This document shows positions 33,402-41,025 of a stretch of 64,000 bases of DNA, in pieces (position 1 is the stretch's first letter; each line of letters begins with the position of its first letter). The notes below the pieces were generated by a model that was given only the letters and a program-made list of their open reading frames with translations, was not told the origin of the DNA and did no database searches. Source of the stretch: Nocardia brasiliensis IFM 10847 (GTDB taxonomy: Bacteria; Actinomycetota; Actinomycetes; Mycobacteriales; Mycobacteriaceae); assembly GCF_000710915.1 (NCBI RefSeq), contig NZ_BAUA01000170.1:1-64000 (forward strand), in the 5' to 3' direction. The position numbers and the translations under genes are program-made.

Positions 33402-34535
33402 ATGACCACCGACACCGTCGTTCTGGAACGCCCGGAACTGCAACAGGCCATCCAGAGCATGGTCGATTCGGGCTTCCTGGGCGTCACCCTGCGTGTGCAC
33501 GACGAGCGCGGCGAATGGACCGGGAGTGCGGGGCTGCGCGAGCTGGGCGAGACGGCCACGCCGCCGATCGACGGACACGTCCGGATCGGCAGCAACACAA
33601 AGACTTTCGTCGCGACAGTGGTGTTGCAACTGGTGGCCGAGGGCAAGATCGACCTGGATGCGCCGCTGGTCGGCTACCTACCCGAGTTCGAGCTGGATTC
33701 GCGGATCACGGTGCGCATGGTGTTGCAGCACACCAGCGGAATCTTCAACTTCACCGGTGAGTTCTACACCGAACGCGAGCACGAAGCGGCCGTGCCGTGG
33801 AACGACGGCTGGATGGTCCGCGGCATCGCCTGGTCCGGCCAGGAGTGGGTGGAGAACCGGTTCAAGACCTACCGCCCCGAAGAGCTGGTCCAGCTGGCGT
33901 TGACCAAGCCGCCCCGGTTCGAGCCGGGCGCGGGTTGGAGCTACTCCAACACCAACTATGTGCTGGCCAGGCTGCTGATCGAAAAGGTCAGCGGGCGCCC
34001 GTACGCCGCTGAAATGCAGCGGCTGATCCTGGGTCCGCTGGGCTTGACCGACACCGTGGCCCCGACGGTCGAGCCGGAGATCGCCGAACCGCACGCTCAC
34101 GCCTACTACCGGTACGAGGACGCGGCCGGGGTGGCGCATACGGTCGACGTCACCCGGCAGAATCCGTCCTGGATCTCCAGCGGCGGCGACATGATCTCGA
34201 CCACCCGGGATCTGCACACCTTCATCGCCGCACTGGTGGGCGGCAAGCTCCTGCCCGCCGAGCTGCTCGCGCAGATGTTCACCCCACATCCCGAATTCGG
34301 TTATGGCCTGGGCGTTTTCGTGCAGCAGGCGCCGAACGGCGGCGGCACCGTCATCACCCACAACGGCGGTATCGCCGGTCACGGGGCACTGATGTACAGC
34401 TCGCTCGACGGCAGCAGGACCCTGACCGCGACGCTGAATTCGGTGGACGACGCCGACCTGTCCCTGTCCGGCGCGTTCCAGCAGGGCATGCAGCGGCTCG
34501 TCGCGGCGGTGTTCGGCGGCGACCAGGCCGAGTAG
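33402..34535 (+). CDS. Class C beta-lactamase-family serine hydrolase (no signal peptide)
   Basis: A 377-residue serine hydrolase with SNTK (S-x-x-K, about residue 66), YSN in GAGWSYSNTNYVLARLLIE (about 183) and HNGG (about 325). It has no signal peptide or lipobox, unlike the related lipoprotein 1 kb away, so it probably acts in the cytoplasm as an esterase or peptidase. GAAGGAG precedes the ATG by about eight bases. The MerR gene begins 35 bp downstream on the same strand. Confidence 0.92.
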   Translation: MTTDTVVLERPELQQAIQSMVDSGFLGVTLRVHDERGEWTGSAGLRELGETATPPIDGHVRIGSNTKTFVATVVLQLVAEGKIDLDAPLVGYLPEFELDSRITVRMVLQHTSGIFNFTGEFYTEREHEAAVPWNDGWMVRGIAWSGQEWVENRFKTYRPEELVQLALTKPPRFEPGAGWSYSNTNYVLARLLIEKVSGRPYAAEMQRLILGPLGLTDTVAPTVEPEIAEPHAHAYYRYEDAAGVAHTVDVTRQNPSWISSGGDMISTTRDLHTFIAALVGGKLLPAELLAQMFTPHPEFGYGLGVFVQQAPNGGGTVITHNGGIAGHGALMYSSLDGSRTLTATLNSVDDADLSLSGAFQQGMQRLVAAVFGGDQAE

Positions 34536-34569
34536 ACCGACGTGCCCGCGCACCAGGCAAGCTGGACGA

Positions 34570-35340
34570 ATGATGAACGGCGTCACGATCGGGCAGGCAG
34601 CGGCCTTCGCCGGTGTCACGGTCAAAACCGTGCGGCACTATCACAAGCACGGGTTGATCGAGGAACCCGCGCGCGACAGCTCCGGCTATCGCCGGTACGG
34701 ATCGGACGAGCTGCTCCGGCTCGTCCAGGTCCGGGCCCTGGCCTCGGCCGGCATCCCGTTGGCCGAGATCGGGCCGCTGCTCGACGCCGACGCCGCACAG
34801 TTCGCCACCGCCCTGGCCGAGGCCGAGCGCCTGCTGAACGAACGGATCGCGGACCTGGTGACGCGGCGCGACACACTGCACCGGCTCGCCGACGGCGACC
34901 GCGCCCTGCTGCCCGACCGCGCGTGCGCGTTGCTCGACCGGATGACAGAAGTCGGTTTCGACCCGGAGTTCGTGGCCGTCCAACGCGAGGCCCTGGTATT
35001 GACCCGGGCCTTGGTGCCCAACGGTTTCGACGGCTTCCTGACCCAGCTCGAACACCGATTCAGCGATCCAGGGCATATCGACCTGGCCAAACGCGGCTGG
35101 GCAGCAGAGACGTGGGACCCCGACGATCCGAGGATCGCCGAACTCGCGACCGCCATGGCCGAGCACTATCTCGCTGACATCACGTCGCAGGCGAAAGTCA
35201 CCGATCTGAACGCCTGGACCAATGCGGCCACCCAGTACAAGCTGATCAACAATCATCGCGATTCCCCGGTTTCGGCCCGGCTCACCGCGCTGGTCGAGGC
35301 CGAACTGCGCGCCGCGGGCCTGCCGATCCCCCACCGCTAG
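34570..35340 (+). CDS. MerR-family transcriptional regulator
   Basis: A 256-residue regulator: the N-terminal MerR winged helix GVTIGQAAAFAGVTVKTVRHYHKHGLIEEPARDSSGYRRYGSDELLRL (about 4-52), a coiled-coil segment to about 110, and a long C-terminal ligand-type domain related to the TipAS or multidrug-binding kind. No Cys metal-binding pair is visible, so it is not a metal sensor. It directly follows the serine hydrolase gene and may control it. Two ATG codons in tandem begin the frame. Confidence 0.92.
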   Translation: MMNGVTIGQAAAFAGVTVKTVRHYHKHGLIEEPARDSSGYRRYGSDELLRLVQVRALASAGIPLAEIGPLLDADAAQFATALAEAERLLNERIADLVTRRDTLHRLADGDRALLPDRACALLDRMTEVGFDPEFVAVQREALVLTRALVPNGFDGFLTQLEHRFSDPGHIDLAKRGWAAETWDPDDPRIAELATAMAEHYLADITSQAKVTDLNAWTNAATQYKLINNHRDSPVSARLTALVEAELRAAGLPIPHR

Positions 35341-35457
35341 CGCAGCCGATCCTCTCCAGCAGCACAGCGCAGCGGCCTCACATTACGGTGGGCTGCGTCG
35401 TCGGATTACTGGAACCGCAGGCACGGGCCGCGGTCCGAGTTCTCGAGAGGTGATCCG

Positions 35458-35898
35458 ATGACTACCAACGATTCCGAGATCAGCGCGTTCATCGCCAGTC
35501 GCACCGACGCCCAGCAGACCAAGGACATCGACCGGCTGATGACGCACTACGCGCCAGGCATCGTCTACTACGACGTGGTGCCGCCGCTTCGCTTCACCGG
35601 CACCGACGAGGTGCGCCGCAACTTCGTGCGCTGGTTCGACGAGTACGAGGGGCAGATCGACTTGCAGACGCACGACCTGACCATCGTGCGCGACGGCGAC
35701 CTCGCCGTGGCCAACATGCTTCATCTGGATTCGGGCGAGCGTAAGGGCGGACTGCAGATGTCGATCTGGGTCCGGGAAACCTCTTGTCTGCGCCGGGAAG
35801 CCGGCCGCTGGTCGGTCACGCACGAACACATCTCGATTCCGTTCGACCCGGCCAACTTTCAGGTCTGGCTCCCGACGGACAAGGACCAACCCGCCTGA
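35458..35898 (+). CDS. SnoaL-like / NTF2-fold protein
   Basis: A 146-residue ketosteroid-isomerase-like protein: EISAFIASRTDAQQTKDIDRLMTHYAPGIVYYDVVPPLRFTGTDEVRRNF is the usual N-terminal half, and RWSVTHEHISIPFDP the usual HEH-type ending, as in the tandem SnoaL protein at 22.6 kb. GAGAGGTGATCCG precedes the ATG. Its last 40 bases overlap the 3' end of the ABC transporter gene on the opposite strand. Function unknown. Confidence 0.88.
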   Translation: MTTNDSEISAFIASRTDAQQTKDIDRLMTHYAPGIVYYDVVPPLRFTGTDEVRRNFVRWFDEYEGQIDLQTHDLTIVRDGDLAVANMLHLDSGERKGGLQMSIWVRETSCLRREAGRWSVTHEHISIPFDPANFQVWLPTDKDQPA

Positions 35899-38114
35899 GT
35901 ATCGAGGTCTGCGCCGGATGCGGTCAGCGCGAGGGTGGTGTCGGCGAGACGGTCGAGGACGGCGCGCTGGTGGCTGATCAGGATGAGGGACAAACCATCT
36001 CGGCGTAACTCGTCGAGCAGGTCGATGATGGTTTCCCGGGCCCGGGCGTCCAGGGCGGACGTTATCTCGTCGCAGATCAGGATGCGCGGATCTGCGGCGA
36101 GCGCGCGGGCGACGGCGACCCGCTGCTGTTGCCCGCCGGACAGTTCACCGGGGCGGCGGACAGCCAGGCTCGGTTCGAGCCGAACGGATTCCAGTAGCCG
36201 GACGGTCTCGCGGGCGGCGGCCTCGGGCGTCATTCCGCGCAGCAGGCGCAGCGGCCTGCTGATCTGAAAGCCGATGCGGTAGTGCGGGTTCAGCGACGTC
36301 GCGGGGTTCTGATAGATCAACTGAATCGCGCGCCGCTGCGCGGTGGTCCGCCGATCCACGTCGGAGGCCAAGCGGGTGCCGTCGAGTTCGAGCAGGCCGC
36401 GCGCGGGCCGGTGCAGACCGGCCAGCACGCGGGCCACGGTGGTCTTGCCCGTTCCCGAACGTCCGCTGAGGGCAAGACATTCGCCGGAATGCAGCGAGAA
36501 GGACAGGTCGGTGGCGACCGCCCGAAAGTGCCTGCGGTGCCCGTGTCCGGCCGTCAGCTGCTCGACGCGCAGCACCGGAGGGACCGCGTCGTTCCTGGCG
36601 GATGACCGTGAACCCGCTGTGTAACAAGGCTTTTCATCGCGAAGCGGCGCGAACGAGCGAACTCGGCCCTGATCGAATTCCAGCACGTCGTCGATCAGCT
36701 CGGCCAGGGTCGAGACCTCGTGCGTGATCACCAGCAGGGTGATCGTGCTGTCCTGCCTGATCCGGCGCAACGTAGCCACCAGTTCGTCGCGGGTCTGCGC
36801 GTCGAGCCCGGTGGTCGGCTCGTCGAGTACGAGCAGCGCGGGCTCGCCGAGCAGCGCCATCGCCAGCAGCACCCGTTGCTGCTGACCGCCGGAAAGCTGG
36901 TGTGGGAACCGACGCCGGAAGCGGCGGTCGTCCGGTAGGCCGACGCGGCGCAGAGCCCGCCCGACACCATCGCCGGAAGCGCCCTGCAGCCTGGCGATCT
37001 CGCGGATCGCGGTGCCGATCCGCAACGACGGATTGAGCCCGGACGCCGGGTCCTGCGGCACGTAACCGGTTGTCCGCCGTTCCCCCTGTGCCACACCGAC
37101 TTCGATCGTTCCTTCGGCCCGCAGCCCGACGGGCAGCGCACCGAGCACCGCGCGGGCGAACGTCGTCTTGCCCGCGCCGGACGGGCCGACCACGGCTACG
37201 CCGCGGCCGGTGGGCAGATGAACCGAAACATCGTGCAGCAAAAGGTTGTCCGCGCGATCCCACACCGTGAGTCGCTCCACACGCACACCCGAAGCGCCGG
37301 TTCGGCTGGGCGATACCGCCTTGCCCCGCGTCGCGCGCTGCGCGCCGAGCATCCGATCCACGACCAGGTTGATCGACACCACGAGCACCATGATCAGCAA
37401 CGCCGGTGCGAGCACCGCCCACGGCTGCCGTCCGAAGCCGGGCCGGTTCTCGGTGATCATCAGCGCCCAGTCCGCTGCGGGCGGGCGCAGCCCGAGCCCG
37501 AGGAAGCCGCTCACCGCGACCATCGAGATGGTCATCGACATCCGCACGCCCGCGTCGGCCAGCACCACCGACCGCAGATTCGGCAGCACCTCGACCAGCG
37601 CGAGCCGCCACAGGGGTTCGCCTCGGGCGCGCGCGGATTCGACGTAGCCCGTCCCCGCCAGTTCCAGCACCGCGGTGCGCACGATGCGGATGATCCAGGG
37701 CACCGACGCCAGGGTGGTCGCCGCGACGATCGCGGCGGGCCCCGCACCGATCGCCGTCGCGAGCACCGCGAGCAGCAGGAACCACGGCACGACGACGATC
37801 GCGTCGACCGGCCGCATGATCCAGCGGTCGGCGCCGCGGCGCAGCCCCGCGACCAGGCCGAGCCCGAGGCCGAGGCCGTAGGCGACGAGCAGCGCCAACG
37901 CGGCGATCGCGACCAGCGACAGACCACCGTGCAGCACCCGGGACAGCACGTCGCGCCCGACGACGTCGGTACCGAGCAGATGGCGTGCGCTCGGCGGCTG
38001 GAACGGCCGCCCGTGCGCGGCCGTGGGCGAGTACGGCGCGAAGAACCGCCCGGCGAGTGCCACCAGCAGCACGGCGAGGGCGGTCGCCGTCCACGCCGTC
38101 CGCAGCTGCCTCAC
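35859..38114 (-). CDS. ABC transporter fusion: permease plus two ATPase domains (peptide/nickel type)
   Basis: A 751-residue three-part protein. Residues about 1-270 are a DppC/NikC-type permease (TM helices, FQPPSARHLLGTDVVGRDVLSRVLHGG, then GEPLWRLALVEVLPNL coupling loop). The first ATPase has Walker A GPSGAGKTT (about 318), signature LSGGQQQR and Walker B LLVLDEPTTGLD; the second has GRSGTGKTT (about 560), LSGGQQQR and ILICDEITSALD. These parts are normally three proteins (C, D and F subunits). ATGA overlap with the upstream permease gene shows tight coupling. With the other two genes it makes an importer of the PepT family, controlled by a cobalamin riboswitch. Confidence 0.95.
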   Translation of the reverse strand: MRQLRTAWTATALAVLLVALAGRFFAPYSPTAAHGRPFQPPSARHLLGTDVVGRDVLSRVLHGGLSLVAIAALALLVAYGLGLGLGLVAGLRRGADRWIMRPVDAIVVVPWFLLLAVLATAIGAGPAAIVAATTLASVPWIIRIVRTAVLELAGTGYVESARARGEPLWRLALVEVLPNLRSVVLADAGVRMSMTISMVAVSGFLGLGLRPPAADWALMITENRPGFGRQPWAVLAPALLIMVLVVSINLVVDRMLGAQRATRGKAVSPSRTGASGVRVERLTVWDRADNLLLHDVSVHLPTGRGVAVVGPSGAGKTTFARAVLGALPVGLRAEGTIEVGVAQGERRTTGYVPQDPASGLNPSLRIGTAIREIARLQGASGDGVGRALRRVGLPDDRRFRRRFPHQLSGGQQQRVLLAMALLGEPALLVLDEPTTGLDAQTRDELVATLRRIRQDSTITLLVITHEVSTLAELIDDVLEFDQGRVRSFAPLRDEKPCYTAGSRSSARNDAVPPVLRVEQLTAGHGHRRHFRAVATDLSFSLHSGECLALSGRSGTGKTTVARVLAGLHRPARGLLELDGTRLASDVDRRTTAQRRAIQLIYQNPATSLNPHYRIGFQISRPLRLLRGMTPEAAARETVRLLESVRLEPSLAVRRPGELSGGQQQRVAVARALAADPRILICDEITSALDARARETIIDLLDELRRDGLSLILISHQRAVLDRLADTTLALTASGADLDTQAGWSLSVGSQT

Positions 38115-39082
38115 CGGCCCACCACGATCTGTTGCCGCGCAAGCGGACTCACCAGCAGCGCGAGCAGGTCGGCGAGCAGGTAGACCCCGATGCCGAAGGC
38201 CGCCAGCAGGACGGCCGTCGACTGGACGAACGGAAAATCACGAGCGGATATGGCGCGCAACAACTCCTGGGACAGGCCCGGGTAGACGAACAGCGTCTCC
38301 ACCACGGCCACGCCGCCGATCAACCCGACCACTGAACCGGCCAGCGGATGGATCGACGCCGAGACCGCGTTGGGCGCGACGTGCCGCAAGAACAAGCGCG
38401 CACCCCCGATTCCGTTGAGCCGCGCGGTCAGAATGTACTCGCTGGCCATGACCTCGGCGGTCTGGGCGCGCACCATACGCACCGGGTGTGGCGACAACCC
38501 GATCAGCAGACAGGTCACGGGCAGCACGAGGATCTCCGGTCGGTCCCAGACACTGGTGCCGGTCGGCAGCAGCGAGACGGCGGGCAGCAGATGCAGGGTC
38601 AACGAGACGGTCGCCACCAGCAGCACGCCGGACACGAACGACGGCACCGACTCCGCGGTGAGGGCGGCGACGCTGATCACCCGATCGGTCCGCGAACCGG
38701 CGCGCGCGCCTGCCACCAGACCGAGCCCGATCGCCAGTGGCACCAGCAACGCCGCGGTGAGCAAGGCCAATGTCGCGCTGTTGGCGAATCTGCCGAGCAG
38801 CACCTCGCGCACCGGACGCCCGGAGATCAGCGAATTGCCGAAGTCACCGCGCGCGAAATCACCCGCCCACTCCGCGAATCGGACCGGTGCGGGCCGGTCC
38901 AGGCCCAATTGGGCACGCAGCGCGGCCACTTGCGCGGGCGCCGGATCGCCACCGCCTTCCCGGGACAGGATGACGGTGGCCGCATCGGAATCCAGCGTCT
39001 CGAACAGACCGAACACGATCAGGGCGACGCCGAGCAGCACGGCGATGCCCGCGCAAACTCTAAGTGCGACATAGCGAAGCAC
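38111..39082 (-). CDS. ABC transporter permease (DppB/NikB type)
   Basis: A 323-residue inner-membrane permease with about six helices, starting VLRYVALRVCAGIAVLLGVALIVFGLF. The segment SREGGGDPAPAQVAALRAQLGLDRPAPVRFAEW is the typical periplasmic loop, and VMASEYILTARLNGIGGARLFLRHVAPNA the cytoplasmic coupling (EAA) loop. The GTG at 39082 follows the stop of the binding-protein gene by five bases; further upstream in-frame codons lie inside that gene. Its stop overlaps the next ATG by four bases. Partner of the permease half of the fusion protein. Confidence 0.92.
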   Translation of the reverse strand: MLRYVALRVCAGIAVLLGVALIVFGLFETLDSDAATVILSREGGGDPAPAQVAALRAQLGLDRPAPVRFAEWAGDFARGDFGNSLISGRPVREVLLGRFANSATLALLTAALLVPLAIGLGLVAGARAGSRTDRVISVAALTAESVPSFVSGVLLVATVSLTLHLLPAVSLLPTGTSVWDRPEILVLPVTCLLIGLSPHPVRMVRAQTAEVMASEYILTARLNGIGGARLFLRHVAPNAVSASIHPLAGSVVGLIGGVAVVETLFVYPGLSQELLRAISARDFPFVQSTAVLLAAFGIGVYLLADLLALLVSPLARQQIVVGR

Positions 39083-39087
39083 GACCG

Positions 39088-40674
39088 TCAGCGGGCCAGC
39101 CAGGTCGTGGCGTAGTTCGCCCAGTCGTCCGTGCCGGGGACCCCGTTGCGCACCCCGCGCACGAACGGCCTGGCCGCATCCGGTCGCTTCGCGAAGCTGT
39201 GCAGGATGTAGCCGCCCTCCTCCCAAAGCGTTTGCTGCAGTTCGAGGTAGAGCTGACGGCGCCGCTGCGGGTCCATCGCCGCGCGCGCCGCCGCGAACTT
39301 CGCGTCCCACTCCGGGCGCTGCCAGCCGGTGCCGTTGCTCGGCGACGTGCTGGTCATGGTCTGGCCGTAGAAGTAGTCGAGACTGTAGTTCCACCAACCG
39401 ATGTGGGTCAGCGGGAACTTTCCGCTGACCTGGGAGAAGTAGGTATCGGCCGGCACGGATTCGAGCCGGATGGTGATCCCCGCGGCCTTCGCTTGCTCGG
39501 CGTAGAGGGTCGCGGATTCGAGCATGCCCGGCATGCCGTCGGCGGTTTGCAGCGCGACCGTGAGGTTTTCCTTCCCGGCCGCGCGCAGCAGCTCACGGGC
39601 CCGCTGCGGATCGTAGGTGCGTTGCGGCAGCGAATCGGCGTAGCCGGGCGCGCCTTTGCCGTACACGTCGTTGCCGACCTCGCCGTAGCCGTAGTACACC
39701 GAGTCGACCATCGCCTGCCGGTCCACCGCCAGCCGCATCGCCTGCCGCACGCGCACGTCGTCGAACGGCGGGATATCCACCCGCATCTGGAAGGCGCCCA
39801 TCAACCCGGCGGGCGGCACGATCACCGAGACGTCCGGATCGCTGGACAGATTGCTGGCCTGCAGATACGACACCTCGTGCACCACATCGGCCTGATCGGA
39901 GAGGAAGGCGTTCACCCGGGCTTCGGTCTCGGCGATCTGGATGATCTCCACCTCGTCCAGCAGGGCCGGCCCGTCCCAGTGTCGTTCGTTGCGGCGCAAC
40001 AGCGTTCGGTCACCGGGCGACCACCGCACCAGCGCGAAGGGTCCGGTGCCCACCGGCAGGGTGCGCTCGTCGAAGGTGGTTGTACCGTCCTTGACGATGT
40101 AGCAGTACCAGCCCGCGAGCACCGAACCGAAGTCCGCGAGCGGCGTTTTCATTGCTACCACCACCCCGAGATCGCCGTCGGCGCGTGTCCGGGCCATGTC
40201 GACCATGGCGAGGTCACCGGAGGACTTGCGCGCCGGGTCCAGCATGCGCGTGAAGCTCCACAGCACGTCCCGGGAGGTGAGGGGTGTGCCGTCGCTGAAG
40301 AGCACGCCGGGACGCAGGGTGATCCGCCACTCGCTGCCGTCGGCGTTGGGCTGCAACGATTCCGCCAAGCGGTACCGCAGGGTGAGGTCGTTGTTGTAGG
40401 CGACCAGCTTGTCCCACACGTTCTTGGCGACCGCGCCGCCCGCCGAACTGCCCGCCTGGTGGGGGTCGAGCACATCGGCGGTCGCCGAGCGGCCCGCGAT
40501 CGCCGTACGCAACCGCCCGCCGGGCCGGGGCGGACCATCGGGTGTGTTGCCGGGGTGCGCGTCGGCACCGCAGCCGGTCAGCGCCCATGCGCCGCCGAAC
40601 GCGGCCAGTGCGGTCGCGCCGAGCAGTAACCGCCGCCGCCCGAAAGCGGGCGCGGTCGATGTGGAGTTGTGCAT
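39088..40674 (-). CDS. ABC transporter substrate-binding lipoprotein (family 5)
   Basis: A binding protein of about 528 residues, SBP_bac_5 type (DppA/OppA/NikA). The N-terminus FGRRRLLLGATALAAFGGAWALTGCGA has a twin-arginine-like motif and the lipobox LTGC, so it is exported and lipid-anchored. Typical segments are WRITLRPGVLFSDGTPLTSRDVLWSFTRMLDP and VRQAMRLAVDRQAMVDSVYYG. CGAGGA favours the ATG at 40674 over the one at 40680. The gene begins just below a cobalamin riboswitch, which points to cobalt, a corrinoid, or a related complex as ligand rather than peptides. Confidence 0.93.
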   Translation of the reverse strand: MHNSTSTAPAFGRRRLLLGATALAAFGGAWALTGCGADAHPGNTPDGPPRPGGRLRTAIAGRSATADVLDPHQAGSSAGGAVAKNVWDKLVAYNNDLTLRYRLAESLQPNADGSEWRITLRPGVLFSDGTPLTSRDVLWSFTRMLDPARKSSGDLAMVDMARTRADGDLGVVVAMKTPLADFGSVLAGWYCYIVKDGTTTFDERTLPVGTGPFALVRWSPGDRTLLRRNERHWDGPALLDEVEIIQIAETEARVNAFLSDQADVVHEVSYLQASNLSSDPDVSVIVPPAGLMGAFQMRVDIPPFDDVRVRQAMRLAVDRQAMVDSVYYGYGEVGNDVYGKGAPGYADSLPQRTYDPQRARELLRAAGKENLTVALQTADGMPGMLESATLYAEQAKAAGITIRLESVPADTYFSQVSGKFPLTHIGWWNYSLDYFYGQTMTSTSPSNGTGWQRPEWDAKFAAARAAMDPQRRRQLYLELQQTLWEEGGYILHSFAKRPDAARPFVRGVRNGVPGTDDWANYATTWLAR

Positions 40675-40704
40675 CGCCATCCTCGTGGTGTTCGTCCCTT
40701 ACCG

Positions 40705-40862
40705 CGGCGCAGGTATCCTGGCTCCCGATTCGACGCGCACCGCCGGCCTTCCAACCTGGGCAGGTCGTGGCCATGAACTGGCGGTTTGCTCCTCGGTGAC
40801 AGTTGCGGGACAGCCCCGGATTCGCACCGGTGTTCCCTACGCCGATCAGAACGTTACAAGGC
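40705..40862 (-). ncRNA. Cobalamin riboswitch upstream of the ABC importer operon
   Basis: On the minus strand the conserved blocks appear in order: GGGAACACCGGTGCGAATCC, GGGCTGTCCCGCAACTGT, and the B12 box GCCAGGATACCTGC (40709-40722). This is the AdoCbl-type riboswitch core. It ends about 30 bases before the start of the substrate-binding protein gene, so binding of cobalamin should shut down the operon by hiding the ribosome site or ending transcription. The exact ends are approximate. Confidence 0.95.
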
Positions 40863-40984
40863 CCCGGCCCCCAAACCCCACCTTCACCTCGGTATTCGCC
40901 GCCACTCCGAGAGTTCGGCTTCCCTGATAAATAATTTGGGGATACCGTAGGCGATGCCGGAGCGTGTACCGGCAGCCACGATGG

Positions 40985-41012
40985 CCCCGCGCCGCTACAC
41001 CCCGGCGCGGGG
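40985..41012 (-). terminator. Terminator after the alpha-mannosidase gene
   Basis: A perfect 10-bp inverted repeat, CCCCGCGCCG / CGGCGCGGGG, with an 8-base loop, 13 bases beyond the stop of the alpha-mannosidase. It separates that gene from the riboswitch-controlled operon. Confidence 0.7.
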
Positions 41013-41025
41013 TCACTCCGGAGCC

